64,000 nucleotides of DNA from CAIXSC01 sp046349915 (GCA_046349915.1 JAXMBL010000007.1:434001-498000), one strand, 5' to 3'; shown: positions 38,215 to 48,177, counted from the first letter of the stretch. Numbers and translations are program-made. Notes: generated by a model not told the origin, from the sequence alone.

Positions 38215-40764
38215 ATGTTGAAATCCCTGTCTCATCGTTCTGCTGTCTCCCGCCACTGGGTTCATTTCCTGTGGTGCGGCCTATTGTCCGGCCAGCTTTT
38301 TTTTGGTGGTCCTCTCATCGCCTGCGCTGAAACCCCGGCCGATTGGAGGTCGCTACTGGTCAAGCACTGCGGCGATTGCCATCAGTCGGAGAAGCCGGCA
38401 GGGGGGCTCGACATCCACAAACTTGCCCCAGATCTCGCGGACGCCAAGCTATTCGCGGTCTGGACTCGCATCCATGATCGCATGGAAAAGCGAGAAATGC
38501 CGCCTCGCGACGCCGAACCACTCCCTGATTCTGAACGACGGAGGATTCTCGAAACTCTCGCGTCATCGCTCAAGTCTGCCTCGTTGGCACGTCAGGTTCG
38601 CGAAGGGCGAGTGCTGGTGCGAAGGTTGAATCGCTCCGAGTACCAACAATCGCTGCGTGATCTACTGGGAGTGACCACCGACGTTCGCTCGCTGCTACCC
38701 GAGGACAATATCGTGGGTGGATTCGATAAGGCGAGCGGGGGACTTGAAGTCTCGGCAACGCACCTTGTTCGATTTCAACAGGCCATCGACAAAGCACTCG
38801 CCGATGCGCTGCCGCCCGAAATCATGCTGGAAAAACCGTGGCAAGCTCGTTGGACAGGTCGTGAGTTCCTCGATAGTCGTCCAAAGCCGAATCGCGAGGG
38901 AACCGAGCCGTTCGTGCAGTTCGTGGGGGATTCGATTGTCCTCTGTGCCACGCTCTACAAGCACGGCAGCGTGGCCACTCGACCAACTCCTGCCCGAGGG
39001 CGATATCGAGTGCGAGCGTCGGTGGGGGCGATACGGAACGCCGACAAGCCGCTTCCCGTGTTGTTGGGGAGGATGAGTTCGGATCGTTTTGCCCATGAGC
39101 GTTTGGAGCACTTGATCGATATCCAGGATGCTCCCTCGAAGGGGCGGCGGATACTGGAAGCGGAAGCGATTTTGGGGGAAGGCGAGCAGGTCTATTTGGA
39201 GGGGTTGGGGCTGATCTTTTTCGGCGAGTTGTCTCGTCAGCGCGATAAACGGCCTGTGGGGGACGACTACGATGGACCTGGACTCGTGGTCGATTGGATC
39301 GAAATCGAGGGGCCTCTAGATGCAGGCAGGGCCTACCGACAAATGTATGGTGGGCTTCCCCGCGTCCCCAATCGCTTTTACGACGTCGCGATTGCGGGAA
39401 AGCCCGTCAAGGATGATTGGAGCAAGTGGCATCCCAACGAATTCTTGAAGCCGCACAATCGCCTGCGGTTAGTGTCGCGGGATGTGCGGGGCGACGCCGA
39501 ACGACTCGTACGCGGCTTTGTGCCTCGCGCGTTTCGTGGAGCGGCGCCGTCGGAGGTGGTCGATGCCTACGTGCAAGCCGCGCTGAAGCGACTCGATGAC
39601 GGAGAACCGTTAGAGGACTCATTGGTCAAGACGTATAAGGAAGTCCTCAGTTCGCCGCGCTTTTGGATGCTCATCGAAAAGCCGGGGCCGCTTGACGATT
39701 TCTCGCTCGCCTCGCGACTCGCTTATTTCCTCTGGGATTCGACGCCGGACGAGCAGCTGCTCGCCGTGGCCGCTCGCGGCGATCTCACTCGAGTCGGCTC
39801 CACCGCCTTAAGGGACCAGACCGAGCGGTTGCTGCTTGATCCGAAGTCGCGTCGTTTTACTGAGTCATTTACTGGCCAGTGGCTTGAGCTGCGGCGGATT
39901 CACGAAATGAAGCCTGACGCCATGTATGTGGAATACGACGAGTTGTTGGCGTGGTCGATGCCCGAAGAGACGCGTCGGTTCTTTCAGGAGATGCTCGATC
40001 ATGACTTGCCGGTCGCATCACTGCTCGACTCGAATTGGTCGATGCTGAACGAGCGACTCGCAAAACACTACGGAATTCCGGGCGTGCAAGGACTCGACTT
40101 TCGGCGTATTCCATTGCCTCCCGAGTCGCATCGAGGCGGTGTGATCACTCAGGCGAGTTTCCTGAAGTTATCGACAAATGCCACATATACTTCGCCCGTG
40201 AAAAGAGGCGTCTGGGTGATGGAACGAATCCTTGGGACGCCTCCCTCGCCTCCGCCGCCCAATGTGGCCGCGATCGAGCCCGATATTCGCGGCGCCACAA
40301 CGATCCGCGAGCAACTGGCAAAGCACCAAGCCACCGCGGCGTGTGCTTCGTGCCACTTGCAAATCGATCCCCCCGGATTCGCTCTCGAGAACTTCGATGT
40401 TCTAGGAGGCTGGCGCGATCGTTACCGCGCCAAGCAAGGAGGGGAGGGAAATCAGTATGTCGAACTGGAGCACTATCCAGGGCGAAAAGTGTGGTTGGCT
40501 CGGCCTGTTGAAGCCGCGGGGAAACTGGAAACTGGCGAGTCGTTTGTGGATATCGACGAGTATCGTCGACTCGTGTTGCGCGATCGTGATCAACTGGCTC
40601 GTAATATGATCGAAAAACTGTTGACTTACGCGACGGGTGCGCCCGTCCAGTTTGCGGATCGGAGCGAGGTGGAACGCATGGTGACGCAAGCACGTAAGAC
40701 GGATCAGGGGCTACGTACCTTGATCCATGAAGTGGTACAGAGTCGAATGTTTCGCAATAAGTAA
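38215..40764 (+). CDS. DUF1592/DUF1588-type protein with PSCyt1-like cytochrome c domain
   Basis: 849 residues from the ATG at 38215; the upstream extension comes from the duplicated repeat region. A signal peptide (LWCGLLSGQLFFGGPLIACA) leads to a cytochrome-c-like CGDCHQSEKPAGGLDIHKL. Then come domains of the planctomycete DUF1587/1592/1588/1585 set: RVLVRRLNRSEYQQSLRDLL, SLASRLAYFLWDSTPDEQLL, DHDLPVASLLDSNWSMLNERL, RGGVITQASFLKLSTNATYT, a second CASCHLQIDPPGFALENFD and ARNMIEKLLTYATG. It pairs with the DUF1552 gene 26 bases downstream (GGAG site). The pair is thought to act on polymers outside the cytoplasm; the reaction is unknown. Confidence 0.93.
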   Translation: MLKSLSHRSAVSRHWVHFLWCGLLSGQLFFGGPLIACAETPADWRSLLVKHCGDCHQSEKPAGGLDIHKLAPDLADAKLFAVWTRIHDRMEKREMPPRDAEPLPDSERRRILETLASSLKSASLARQVREGRVLVRRLNRSEYQQSLRDLLGVTTDVRSLLPEDNIVGGFDKASGGLEVSATHLVRFQQAIDKALADALPPEIMLEKPWQARWTGREFLDSRPKPNREGTEPFVQFVGDSIVLCATLYKHGSVATRPTPARGRYRVRASVGAIRNADKPLPVLLGRMSSDRFAHERLEHLIDIQDAPSKGRRILEAEAILGEGEQVYLEGLGLIFFGELSRQRDKRPVGDDYDGPGLVVDWIEIEGPLDAGRAYRQMYGGLPRVPNRFYDVAIAGKPVKDDWSKWHPNEFLKPHNRLRLVSRDVRGDAERLVRGFVPRAFRGAAPSEVVDAYVQAALKRLDDGEPLEDSLVKTYKEVLSSPRFWMLIEKPGPLDDFSLASRLAYFLWDSTPDEQLLAVAARGDLTRVGSTALRDQTERLLLDPKSRRFTESFTGQWLELRRIHEMKPDAMYVEYDELLAWSMPEETRRFFQEMLDHDLPVASLLDSNWSMLNERLAKHYGIPGVQGLDFRRIPLPPESHRGGVITQASFLKLSTNATYTSPVKRGVWVMERILGTPPSPPPPNVAAIEPDIRGATTIREQLAKHQATAACASCHLQIDPPGFALENFDVLGGWRDRYRAKQGGEGNQYVELEHYPGRKVWLARPVEAAGKLETGESFVDIDEYRRLVLRDRDQLARNMIEKLLTYATGAPVQFADRSEVERMVTQARKTDQGLRTLIHEVVQSRMFRNK

Positions 40765-40790
40765 GAGAACGGTGCGCGAAGGAGCGGGAA

Positions 40791-42059
40791 ATGCGTAGTT
40801 TGTCTCGACGAACGTTGCTGCGCTCAGGCGCCGTTGCCTTGGGGTTGCCGATTCTGGACGCCATGCTTGGCCGTTCATGCTTGCGGGCGGAATCGCGTGA
40901 CGCGATACCTAAGCGAATGGTGCTGATTCATCGCCCCTTGGGAACCTATCATCCGTATCTCGTGCCCCAGAAATCTGGGCTCGATTACGAGACGACTCGC
41001 TACTTGCGGACACTCGAGAAACACCGAGGACAGTTCACGCTGTTTTCGGGAATCTCGCACCTCGGCTACCCCAACTCGCATCACACCGAGTCGGCGATTT
41101 TTACGGGAGTGGCGCCCGAGGGGATCGCTCGCGCGGACGACATCCACAATACGGTGTCGCTTGATCAAGTCGTTGCCGAGCAGTGGGGGAAACATACGCG
41201 TGTTCCGAGCCTGACCTTGAACACGGCCAACTGCGCTTCGCTTTCCTGGAATCGCAAGGGAGTGCCCATTCCTTGGGAGAGAAGTCGTTCGCAGTTGTTT
41301 CGACGGCTGTTTCTCGATGGGACGCCCGACGAGATTAAACGTGAATTGCAGCGACTCGAACATGGTCGAAGCATCCTCGACCAGATTCGCGATCAGTTAG
41401 CGTCGTTGTCGCGCGAACTTGGAGGCGCTGATCGGCAACGATTAGAGGTCCTCGCCACCTCCATCCGTGAAGCGGAAGGAATGTTGAAGCAGGACGAGGC
41501 GTGGGTGGCGAAGCCCAAACCCAAGGCGCCTGGCGAGCCTCGCGAATACGATCAAACGGAACATTGGGTAGCATCCCAGAAGCAATGGTATTCCTTGATT
41601 CACTTGGCTCTACAAACCGACTCGACACGCGTCGTGGTGCTCGGGCTAGGCGAGCAGGGGACTCACAATGTTCCGGACCTGTCGCTCGGTCACCATGACG
41701 CGTCACATCATGGGAAAGATCCGGCCAAGATCGAACAGTTCGCACGCTATGAAGAGAAGGAATACGCGAATTTGTCGAGTTTCTTGGATCAATTAAGCTC
41801 GTCGTCCGAAGCGGGAGGTTCGCTCTTGGATCAGACGCAAGTGCTGATCGCGAGCAATCTCGGGGATGCCTCGGCGCACGCAGGTGACAACCTGCCCGTG
41901 ATTCTCGCGGGCGGAGGATTTGCTCATCGCGGACATGTTGCGTTCGATGCGCAGCGCAATCAGGCGCTCTCCAACCTCTATCTCCGGATGCTGCAAAAGC
42001 TGGGCTTTGAGTCGGATCGGTTCGGAATGAGCACCTCGCCGCTCAGCGAGTTGGGGTGA
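40791..42059 (+). CDS. DUF1552 domain protein, exported by Tat
   Basis: 422 residues; GGAG before the ATG. N-terminus SRRTLLRSGAVALGLPILDA is a Tat-type signal with twin Arg. The body matches DUF1552: MVLIHRPLGTYHPYLVPQ, FTLFSGISHLGYPNSHHTES, SLDQVVAEQWGKHTRVPSL, LGEQGTHNVPDLSLGHHDAS and VLIASNLGDASAHAGDNLPV with ILAGGG. Members of this family resemble arylsulfatase-like DUF1501 proteins in size and location. Co-transcribed with the DUF1592 gene and convergent with the universal stress gene (13 bases apart). Confidence 0.92.
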   Translation: MRSLSRRTLLRSGAVALGLPILDAMLGRSCLRAESRDAIPKRMVLIHRPLGTYHPYLVPQKSGLDYETTRYLRTLEKHRGQFTLFSGISHLGYPNSHHTESAIFTGVAPEGIARADDIHNTVSLDQVVAEQWGKHTRVPSLTLNTANCASLSWNRKGVPIPWERSRSQLFRRLFLDGTPDEIKRELQRLEHGRSILDQIRDQLASLSRELGGADRQRLEVLATSIREAEGMLKQDEAWVAKPKPKAPGEPREYDQTEHWVASQKQWYSLIHLALQTDSTRVVVLGLGEQGTHNVPDLSLGHHDASHHGKDPAKIEQFARYEEKEYANLSSFLDQLSSSSEAGGSLLDQTQVLIASNLGDASAHAGDNLPVILAGGGFAHRGHVAFDAQRNQALSNLYLRMLQKLGFESDRFGMSTSPLSELG

Positions 42060-42072
42060 CCGTAGAGCAGGT

Positions 42073-42516
42073 TCAACCTGCCGGCAATTGCTCGCCCGGT
42101 TTCACGATCATCACTGGGCAAGGGGAGTTTCGCAAAACGGCTTCGGCGACGCTGCCCATCAAAAGACGCATCAGGCCGCTCCGACCGTGTGTGCCGATGA
42201 CGATCATGTCGGCCGATTCGCGAGTCGCGCATTGCACAATCTCGTCGGCAGGGACTCCGACGAGAAAACGATGTAGGCAGGGAACTGCCGGGTCGGGAGG
42301 CTGCGTTTTCTGCAGTTGTTCGTGTTCGATCTCGAATTCATTGCCGGCCGGAAGACTCGCAAAAACACCGGCGACCGTGTAAGCCGGCCGTGGTTCGGCC
42401 ACATGCACGATAAGCAGCGTGGCGCCGCTGTCGCGCGCCAGAGCAGTCGCGAGTCGGAGGGCCGTGTCGCTGGGGGGAGAGAAGTCGGTGGGGACTAGAA
42501 TGCGTTGGAGTTGCAT
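42073..42516 (-). CDS. Universal stress protein, UspA family
   Basis: 147 residues, one Usp domain. RILVPTDFSPPSDTALRLA is the first strand and helix. The nucleotide-binding end is present: ADMIVIGTHGRSGLMRLLMG followed by SVAEAVLRNSPCPVMIV, that is the G-x2-G-x9-G(S/T) motif of ATP-binding Usp proteins. It is the last gene of a leftward run (UbiD, prepilin peptidase, LOG, SDR, Usp), 36 bases after the SDR gene. Role in stress response is from family knowledge only. Confidence 0.92.
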   Translation of the reverse strand: MQLQRILVPTDFSPPSDTALRLATALARDSGATLLIVHVAEPRPAYTVAGVFASLPAGNEFEIEHEQLQKTQPPDPAVPCLHRFLVGVPADEIVQCATRESADMIVIGTHGRSGLMRLLMGSVAEAVLRNSPCPVMIVKPGEQLPAG

Positions 42517-42552
42517 GATGCGAGATACTCGGGAGGCTTGTGGAGGTGACGC

Positions 42553-43320
42553 CTAAGCGAGCCGACGTCCGCCGTCGACTGGCAGGCAGACGCCGGTGAT
42601 GAAATCATTTTCGGCCAGTGCCACGACGGCATCGGCCACGTTTTGAGGGGAACCTTCGCGCTGCACCAAAGTGCCTGCGATGGCCGCATCACGTTCCGCG
42701 GCTGGCAGATCGGGAGGCAGCATAACAGGGCCAGGCAGAACAGCGTTGACGCGAATTCGCGGATTTCTTGCCGCCAATTCTACCGCGAGCGTCCGTGTGA
42801 GAGTCGGGATGGCGCCCTTGGACGGGAAGTAGGCGGCGTAGTCCCGATAGGGTCGTTCAACGGCCCAGTCGCCAATCTGCACGATCACGCCGCCCGTTGG
42901 TTGAGCGACCATCAGTGCACCCGCTTCTTGACTGACGATGAAGGTGGACAGGGTGTTGACTTGAAAGTGCCGCAGCACGTCTTCGGCGGTGGTGGACTCG
43001 AGCGGAATTCGCTCCCAGATCGCCGCGGCGTTCACCACGACATCCAGCCGTTGCCAGCGTCGATAAGCCTCTTGGACGATGCGACGAGCGACCGCTTCCT
43101 GGGCAAGATCGCCCACAATCCAGTGTCCACCCGCGCCGGTGGCATTGAACTGTTCGGCAAGTTCTTGGGCGTCCGCCTGCGAGCGGTTGGCGTGCGTCAC
43201 CACTCGATAGCCGCGGGCCGCTAACGTCTCTGCGATTACTCGCCCGACGCGTTTGGCTCCGCTGCCCGTAACGAGAGCAACTGGATGGGGCGTATCAAAC
43301 AAACTGCTGCATACGGTCAT
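42553..43320 (-). CDS. SDR family oxidoreductase (pteridine-reductase-like)
   Basis: 255 residues from the ATG at 43320, with AGGTG eight bases upstream; a GTG at 43329 directly after the LOG stop is an alternative. NAD(P) site: ALVTGSGAKRVGRVIAETLA, which departs from TGxxxGxG as in pteridine reductases (FolM/PTR1-like). Then DVVVNAAAIWERIPLE (NAA), IVQIGDWAVERPYRDYAAYF with the catalytic YxxxK (YFPSK), and a C-terminal FITGVCLPVDGGRRLA. Substrate not known; a reduced pterin is possible. Confidence 0.87.
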   Translation of the reverse strand: MTVCSSLFDTPHPVALVTGSGAKRVGRVIAETLAARGYRVVTHANRSQADAQELAEQFNATGAGGHWIVGDLAQEAVARRIVQEAYRRWQRLDVVVNAAAIWERIPLESTTAEDVLRHFQVNTLSTFIVSQEAGALMVAQPTGGVIVQIGDWAVERPYRDYAAYFPSKGAIPTLTRTLAVELAARNPRIRVNAVLPGPVMLPPDLPAAERDAAIAGTLVQREGSPQNVADAVVALAENDFITGVCLPVDGGRRLA

Positions 43321-43329
43321 CCCAATCAC

Positions 43330-44199
43330 CTACTGTGGACGACATACGTCCTCGGGGGAAAGTTGAGCGTGGAAATCGACGATGATTCGCCACGCTTCCT
43401 CGGGAGTTTCCGCGTAGGAAATCAATTTCAAATCATCGTCGGCGATCACGCCTTCATCCGCGAGAAACTGGAATTGAATCACTTGGTTCCAATAGCTGCG
43501 CCCAAACAGGATGATCGGAATTTTTTGGAGCTTGCCGGTTTGGCGGAGGGTCAGAGCGTCGAATAGTTCATCCAACGTGCCGAAGCCGCCGGGAAAAACG
43601 ACCAGTGCTTTGGCTCGCAGCAAAAAGTGCATCTTGCGCAGGGCGAAGTATCGGAACTGAAAACAAAGTTCCGGCGTGATGTAGGGATTAGGAACTTGCT
43701 CGTGAGGGAGCGTGATGTTCAGGCCAATAGACTTGGCTTTTGCGTCGTGAGCGCCGCGGTTCGCGGCTTCCATAATGCCTGGTCCGCCGCCCGTCACCAC
43801 GACATTCTCGCAATCGGTTTGGCTCTGGGAGGCCTCGGACGCCAAACGAGCAAATTGTCGAGCGGATTCGTAGTAGTGAGACTTGGCCAGCAGTCGCTCC
43901 GCGCGTTCGACGGCGCGAGTTCGCAGTGGGTCGCCCGGCAGGGCCGCCAGCGCGGCGCGAGCGGCCGCCAAACGCTTTTCCGCGGCCTCTTGGGGAACCA
44001 CCTGAGTGCCGCCGAAAACGACGATGGTCGAATGGATGTTGTGGGCGGCAAGCGTGAGTTCCGGTTTTTGCAGCTCGAGTTGCAGTCGGAGCGGCCGCAA
44101 TTCCGGGCGCTTCATCAAGGCGGCGTCGTCTTCAGCCAATCGATAACTCGGCGAGCCCAAGATTGCTGCTAAGTTTAGTGAGCGTTCATCGTCCATCAT
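43330..44199 (-). CDS. LOG family protein (nucleotide phosphoribohydrolase-like)
   Basis: 289 residues. TIVVFGGTQVVPQ starts the Rossmann-like core; VVTGGGPGIMEAANRGAHDA and PGGFGTLDELFDALTLRQTG are the two signature motifs of the LOG/lysine-decarboxylase-like family, which cleaves ribose 5-phosphate from nucleotide monophosphates. About 70 extra residues at the N-terminus are not in the plant enzymes. It ends exactly where the SDR gene may begin and lies 14 bases after the prepilin peptidase gene. Confidence 0.9.
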   Translation of the reverse strand: MMDDERSLNLAAILGSPSYRLAEDDAALMKRPELRPLRLQLELQKPELTLAAHNIHSTIVVFGGTQVVPQEAAEKRLAAARAALAALPGDPLRTRAVERAERLLAKSHYYESARQFARLASEASQSQTDCENVVVTGGGPGIMEAANRGAHDAKAKSIGLNITLPHEQVPNPYITPELCFQFRYFALRKMHFLLRAKALVVFPGGFGTLDELFDALTLRQTGKLQKIPIILFGRSYWNQVIQFQFLADEGVIADDDLKLISYAETPEEAWRIIVDFHAQLSPEDVCRPQ

Positions 44200-44213
44200 C
44201 GGGATGTCTCGCT

Positions 44214-45542
44214 TTAAACAGAAGAATCTGCCGCACGGTCTCTCGGCCGGTCAGGCGAAGTCCCGGAGGTTGACGTCTCGGAGGATGACGTCTGGGGGGA
44301 AGATGCTGACGGTCGTGCCGTCGCGTCGACTGTATTCTCAACCGTATTGTCGACTCCATCGCCCGATTCGCTTCGTCCCGCGCGCCGTACGCCTTGGGCG
44401 TCAAACGTTTCTTCGTCTGTCTCCCAATGCAGTGGCGACCAGGGGCCAAGCCACCAAGCGGCGGCGGAGATCAGTAAGGTCGCCACGATCGTTGCCACGG
44501 CGAACGACGAGGCGGAGTCGAGTGCGAGCAGCGGAAAGTAGGGCAAGATCCAACGCCAGGCGAGCAGCAGCAGAAAAGTCGACAGAGTAACCCAGGCTAA
44601 GGTGGGGATGCGTTCCATGGCGGGATACCTGCGAGCGACTCGCGTCTGTACCAAGGACAACAACCCACTGGCGACGGCGACCAAGAGGCCGGAGATCCAG
44701 CCGATAAACAGCGTCACAATCGCGAGGAATAGGCCGAGGCCCACCGAGCCCCGCGCAAACCGATCAGACTCGCGAGTCACCAACGAGAGCGTGGCGCCTG
44801 CGAAGGCGCCGCAACCAGCCGCCATCAAGGTTTGCACCAGATTGCCCGCCCAGGTTCCTGGAGCACTGACCGTCCAGCGAATACGACATGCTTCGGGAAC
44901 CATCGTCGACATGGCGAGCACCGTGATGGCCAACGGCAGAAACAGACGCCACGGAACTGGGTGGTCGTCGTACTGAATCATCGTGGCGCAAAACAGCGTG
45001 CACAGCAGCAAGACGTGACCAGAGAACATCGTCCAGAGTTGCCACGGGTTGTCGTGAAGGTCGGTGCGAACGGCGTTGGGTAAGCCCTCGCCGCCAGGAA
45101 AGACTTCCGTCAAGGCAAGCGCAACGCAGCTGAAGGCGACGACTGCTTCGATCACGGGATAGCGTTTCGAGACGCTGGTCCCACAGTCGCGACAACGGCC
45201 GCGTAGAACGAGCCAACTGATCACCGGAATATTGTCGCGCCCTCGAATTCGATTCAGGCAATAGGGACAGCGCGAGGGTGGTCGCATGACGCTCAAGCCG
45301 GCCGGCAGTCGATAAATCACCACGTTCATAAAACTGCCGAAGCAGCCGCCTACCGCGAGCAGCCAGAGGACGAGCACCCACCACATGGCCCATTGCAACA
45401 GTTCAATGCTCCGCTCAGTGTCGACGGCCGCCAGCATCGCCAAATCAGTGGTCGACGCAGCCATTGACAGCAAACTCCCGCCTGCCTCGGCGCAGGAAAG
45501 AATGTGTGGCCAATCGGTGGCTGCGAACAACGTGTGGAGCAT
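44214..45542 (-). CDS. A24-type prepilin peptidase, second Asp not seen
   Basis: 442 residues. The N-terminal methylase half is clear: CFGSFMNVVIYRLPAGLSVM, then a CPYCLNRIRGRDNIPVISWL and CRDCG zinc-type Cys pair and KRYPVIEAVVAF. The protease half has the first aspartate region (LFCATMIQYDDHPVPWRLFL). The second, normally GxGD, is not seen: the likely place reads GSVGLGLFLAIVTLFIGW. Several membrane helices follow, and a Ser/Thr-rich hydrophilic tail. It would process DUF1559 and other pilin-like proteins. Whether it is active is open. Confidence 0.85.
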   Translation of the reverse strand: MLHTLFAATDWPHILSCAEAGGSLLSMAASTTDLAMLAAVDTERSIELLQWAMWWVLVLWLLAVGGCFGSFMNVVIYRLPAGLSVMRPPSRCPYCLNRIRGRDNIPVISWLVLRGRCRDCGTSVSKRYPVIEAVVAFSCVALALTEVFPGGEGLPNAVRTDLHDNPWQLWTMFSGHVLLLCTLFCATMIQYDDHPVPWRLFLPLAITVLAMSTMVPEACRIRWTVSAPGTWAGNLVQTLMAAGCGAFAGATLSLVTRESDRFARGSVGLGLFLAIVTLFIGWISGLLVAVASGLLSLVQTRVARRYPAMERIPTLAWVTLSTFLLLLAWRWILPYFPLLALDSASSFAVATIVATLLISAAAWWLGPWSPLHWETDEETFDAQGVRRAGRSESGDGVDNTVENTVDATARPSASSPQTSSSETSTSGTSPDRPRDRAADSSV

Positions 45543-45592
45543 GCCGAATCTTAGGCGTGGAATGCGGGGTGCAAGTACGTGTCAATCTTGGG

Positions 45593-47491
45593 TTATAGCC
45601 AGCGGGCGAGCGGGCCGCCACGGGCGGCTAGCGCATCAACTCGCCGAGTGACTTCGGGATCTTCCGATAATGCGGGCGCGTGGTGCGGCTTGATTCGAGC
45701 GTCGATCACGAGCGGCGAGCGGCAGCCCCAATGCTTACGCAGCACGTTTGCATCGACGCCATGGATGTCGGTCGCGGGATCGCTGCGAGTGAACGCGACC
45801 CAGAGGAAGTTGTTCAAGGAGGAAGCGACAAACTGGCTATCGTCCACGACCACCACCAGCGGGAATTTCTCCCATGCCGAGTGTCTCGACATTTGTTGGC
45901 AGAATGCCAGCAATTCCGGGGCGCCCGACTCATTCGCCAGTTTGCCGTCGGCGGCGTCGCTTCGAGGCGTAAAGCTGGGGGGAGGGGGGACGGCGGGCCC
46001 CTCGATTGCGAGCACTCCCGGGAAGCAGACTCGGGGGGAACGAAATCCTGCGATTTCCGGCGGCGCGTCGCAGCCTGAAGGCGGCCATGCCGTGGGCAGT
46101 TCTCGCCGCGCGGGACCGGCCGCCGCGATCACCAGTTTCGAGCCGCGATTCAGGCCTGAACCCGAGTAGTCGAGTGTGTCGATGGTGGTGTTGGTCTGGA
46201 AATGCAGGTCGCGCCCCCAGTCCACTCGCCGCAACATATGCTCGAAAAATCCGCGGATGTCATGGATGTCGAGTGTCGGGTCGTCGCTGCCGTTCGCGAT
46301 CCAGAGGTACTTGGCGAGCGAGAGTTGGCCTTGTCCGAGGATGGCATTGGCTTGAGTGAGGATTTCCTGTGGGAATCGAATTTCTTGGTAGGGAGTGTAA
46401 CGCTCGCTCCCAATCGCCAGTAACAGCGGATGCACTCCCGCGGCATCGACTGCATGCACCGCTTGAACGCCTTTCAGAACCGAGGGAATGACAGGGCCCG
46501 TGATCTCATGAATCAAGGCGCCGAAGCTCGTGTCCTCTTGAGGCGGTCGCCCCACGACGGTGAAGGGCCAAATGGCATCAGGGCGATGGTAGACCTTCTC
46601 GACTTGAAGGACAGGGAAATCGTGAGCGAGGCTGTAGTAGCCAAGGTGATCGCCAAACGGTCCCTCGGGCAACATTTTTTTGGGGTCAACCACGCCGCTG
46701 ATACAGAAGTCGGCCTCCGCGTAGACGGGTAATGAATCCCGCCGCTCGACCATCGTAATGCGATGGCCGCCGAGTGCGCCGGCGAAGGTCAGTTCGGCAA
46801 GTCCCTCGGGAAGCGGCATCACGGCTGCCAGGGTCATAGCCGGGGCGCCACCCACAAAAGTGTTGACGCGAAAGGGTTTGCCGCGAGCGTGTGCCAGTTG
46901 ATGGTGAATCCCGATCCCTCGATGAAGTTGATAGTGCAGACCGACTTCGCGATCTGGTGAGTACGCATTTCCTGAGTACTGAATGCGATACATCCCGAGG
47001 TTCGACTGCATGAGCCCCGGTCGGTCGACGTTCTCGGTGTAGACAAGTGGCAGTGTGACAAAGGCGCCTCCATCCGCGGGCCAGGACTGCAACTGCGGCA
47101 ACTCGGACAGACGTATCTGATGGCGGACGCACGGCCCCGTATGGCTCATCCGTGGCAGCATATTGAAGGCGGTCAGAGGAGCCTTCCAGTACTCCCAGGG
47201 ATGCCGAAGAGCCGCCATCGGATCGATCTTGAGAGCAACCAGTTTCCGCATGTCTTCGAGCGTGTCACGAAACATGAATCGGGAACGCTCAAGGGTGCCG
47301 AATAAGTTGGACACCATGGGAAAACGGCAGTCCTTAACGTTCGCGAAAAAGATCGCGGGTCCACCCGCACGATAGACCCGCCGATGGATCTCGGCGGCTT
47401 CAAGTCGAGCGTCCACGGGATCTTCCAGTCGAACGAGGTGTCCCCCACGCTCGAGATCGTCCACGCACTGTCGTAAATTCCGATATCCCAT
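45593..47491 (-). CDS. UbiD family decarboxylase
   Basis: 632 residues, longer than the usual 480-500. UbiD enzymes decarboxylate aromatic or unsaturated acids with prenylated FMN. Signs are GYRNLRQCVDDLERGGHLVR, GLMQSNLGMYRIQYSG, GIHHQLAHARGKPFRVN, the catalytic LPEGPFGDHLGYYSL (Glu) and HEITGPVIPSVLKGVQAVHA. The C-terminal 130 residues contain a Pro-rich stretch (IEGPAVPPPPSFTPRS) and are unlike UbiD. A menaquinone or ubiquinone role is likely by family; no UbiX is in the window. First gene of the leftward run ending in Usp. Confidence 0.9.
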   Translation of the reverse strand: MGYRNLRQCVDDLERGGHLVRLEDPVDARLEAAEIHRRVYRAGGPAIFFANVKDCRFPMVSNLFGTLERSRFMFRDTLEDMRKLVALKIDPMAALRHPWEYWKAPLTAFNMLPRMSHTGPCVRHQIRLSELPQLQSWPADGGAFVTLPLVYTENVDRPGLMQSNLGMYRIQYSGNAYSPDREVGLHYQLHRGIGIHHQLAHARGKPFRVNTFVGGAPAMTLAAVMPLPEGLAELTFAGALGGHRITMVERRDSLPVYAEADFCISGVVDPKKMLPEGPFGDHLGYYSLAHDFPVLQVEKVYHRPDAIWPFTVVGRPPQEDTSFGALIHEITGPVIPSVLKGVQAVHAVDAAGVHPLLLAIGSERYTPYQEIRFPQEILTQANAILGQGQLSLAKYLWIANGSDDPTLDIHDIRGFFEHMLRRVDWGRDLHFQTNTTIDTLDYSGSGLNRGSKLVIAAAGPARRELPTAWPPSGCDAPPEIAGFRSPRVCFPGVLAIEGPAVPPPPSFTPRSDAADGKLANESGAPELLAFCQQMSRHSAWEKFPLVVVVDDSQFVASSLNNFLWVAFTRSDPATDIHGVDANVLRKHWGCRSPLVIDARIKPHHAPALSEDPEVTRRVDALAARGGPLARWL

Positions 47492-48177
47492 CCTGTTGCA
47501 TCCTCCAGTGGGTACTCTAGCCGAAAGGTCCCATCACTGTTTAACGGGGATTCCCAGAAACTTCGTGTCTAATTGGACAGCGCCAGGTTCGCCGAAATCA
47601 CGGATTTCAGACAAGGAATTCGGTCGACCACGGATAACACCGATGACACGGATGAGAATAGTGGGGGGGATGTCGTTAGATGGTTATGGACCACGGATCG
47701 CAGTAATGCCACGAAATTAGAGGGAGAGATCAGAGAAGATCAGTGTTCCCTTTTCTTGGGCACGGGGCGGGACGAGTTCTAGGAACACTAATCTTCGCTG
47801 ATCGTCACTGATGGAGTTCCTTTTTGAGCGAAGAGAAATCGTCGTCTGATTGATGTTTGCTCTCGGAGCGATCCATGCCGACGCTGTAGATTGATCAGTA
47901 AGTTCTAAGTCCCTATTCTGTAGATGGTTATGGCTGACTCAAGCGGGTGAAGCTGACGCTGTCCAACGAAAGAGTGACGGCAGCCTATGGAGGGTTCCCG
48001 TGATGATTGCTGCAAAAAGTTGGCCATAGCTCACGCCGCTGGCAAGTCAAAATAAAAAAGTCGGAAAATTCTTCCCAGACTCTAGAATCGGCAAACTCGG
48101 CAATTAGTATCGGAACCGGTGAAGGCGCGCAGTCGTGCGCGTCGCCAATTGTGCGTACCTTATCCGAGAGGACCGTC
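47492..48177. other. Intergenic region with degenerate repeats
   Basis: 686 bases between the divergent UbiD and PEP-CTERM genes. It holds a degenerate copy of the ACCACGAAT-type repeat (ACCACGGATAACACCGATGA near 47628) and GTTAGATGGTTATGG-like direct repeats near 47668 and 47920. The short frames here show no ribosome binding site or known product. Promoters for both neighbours should lie here. Confidence 0.5.

Noticed and set aside
42066..42081. Palindrome GCAGGTTCAACCTGC between DUF1552 and Usp genes as bidirectional terminator
   Set aside because: The loop allows only about five pairs and no T run follows on either strand.
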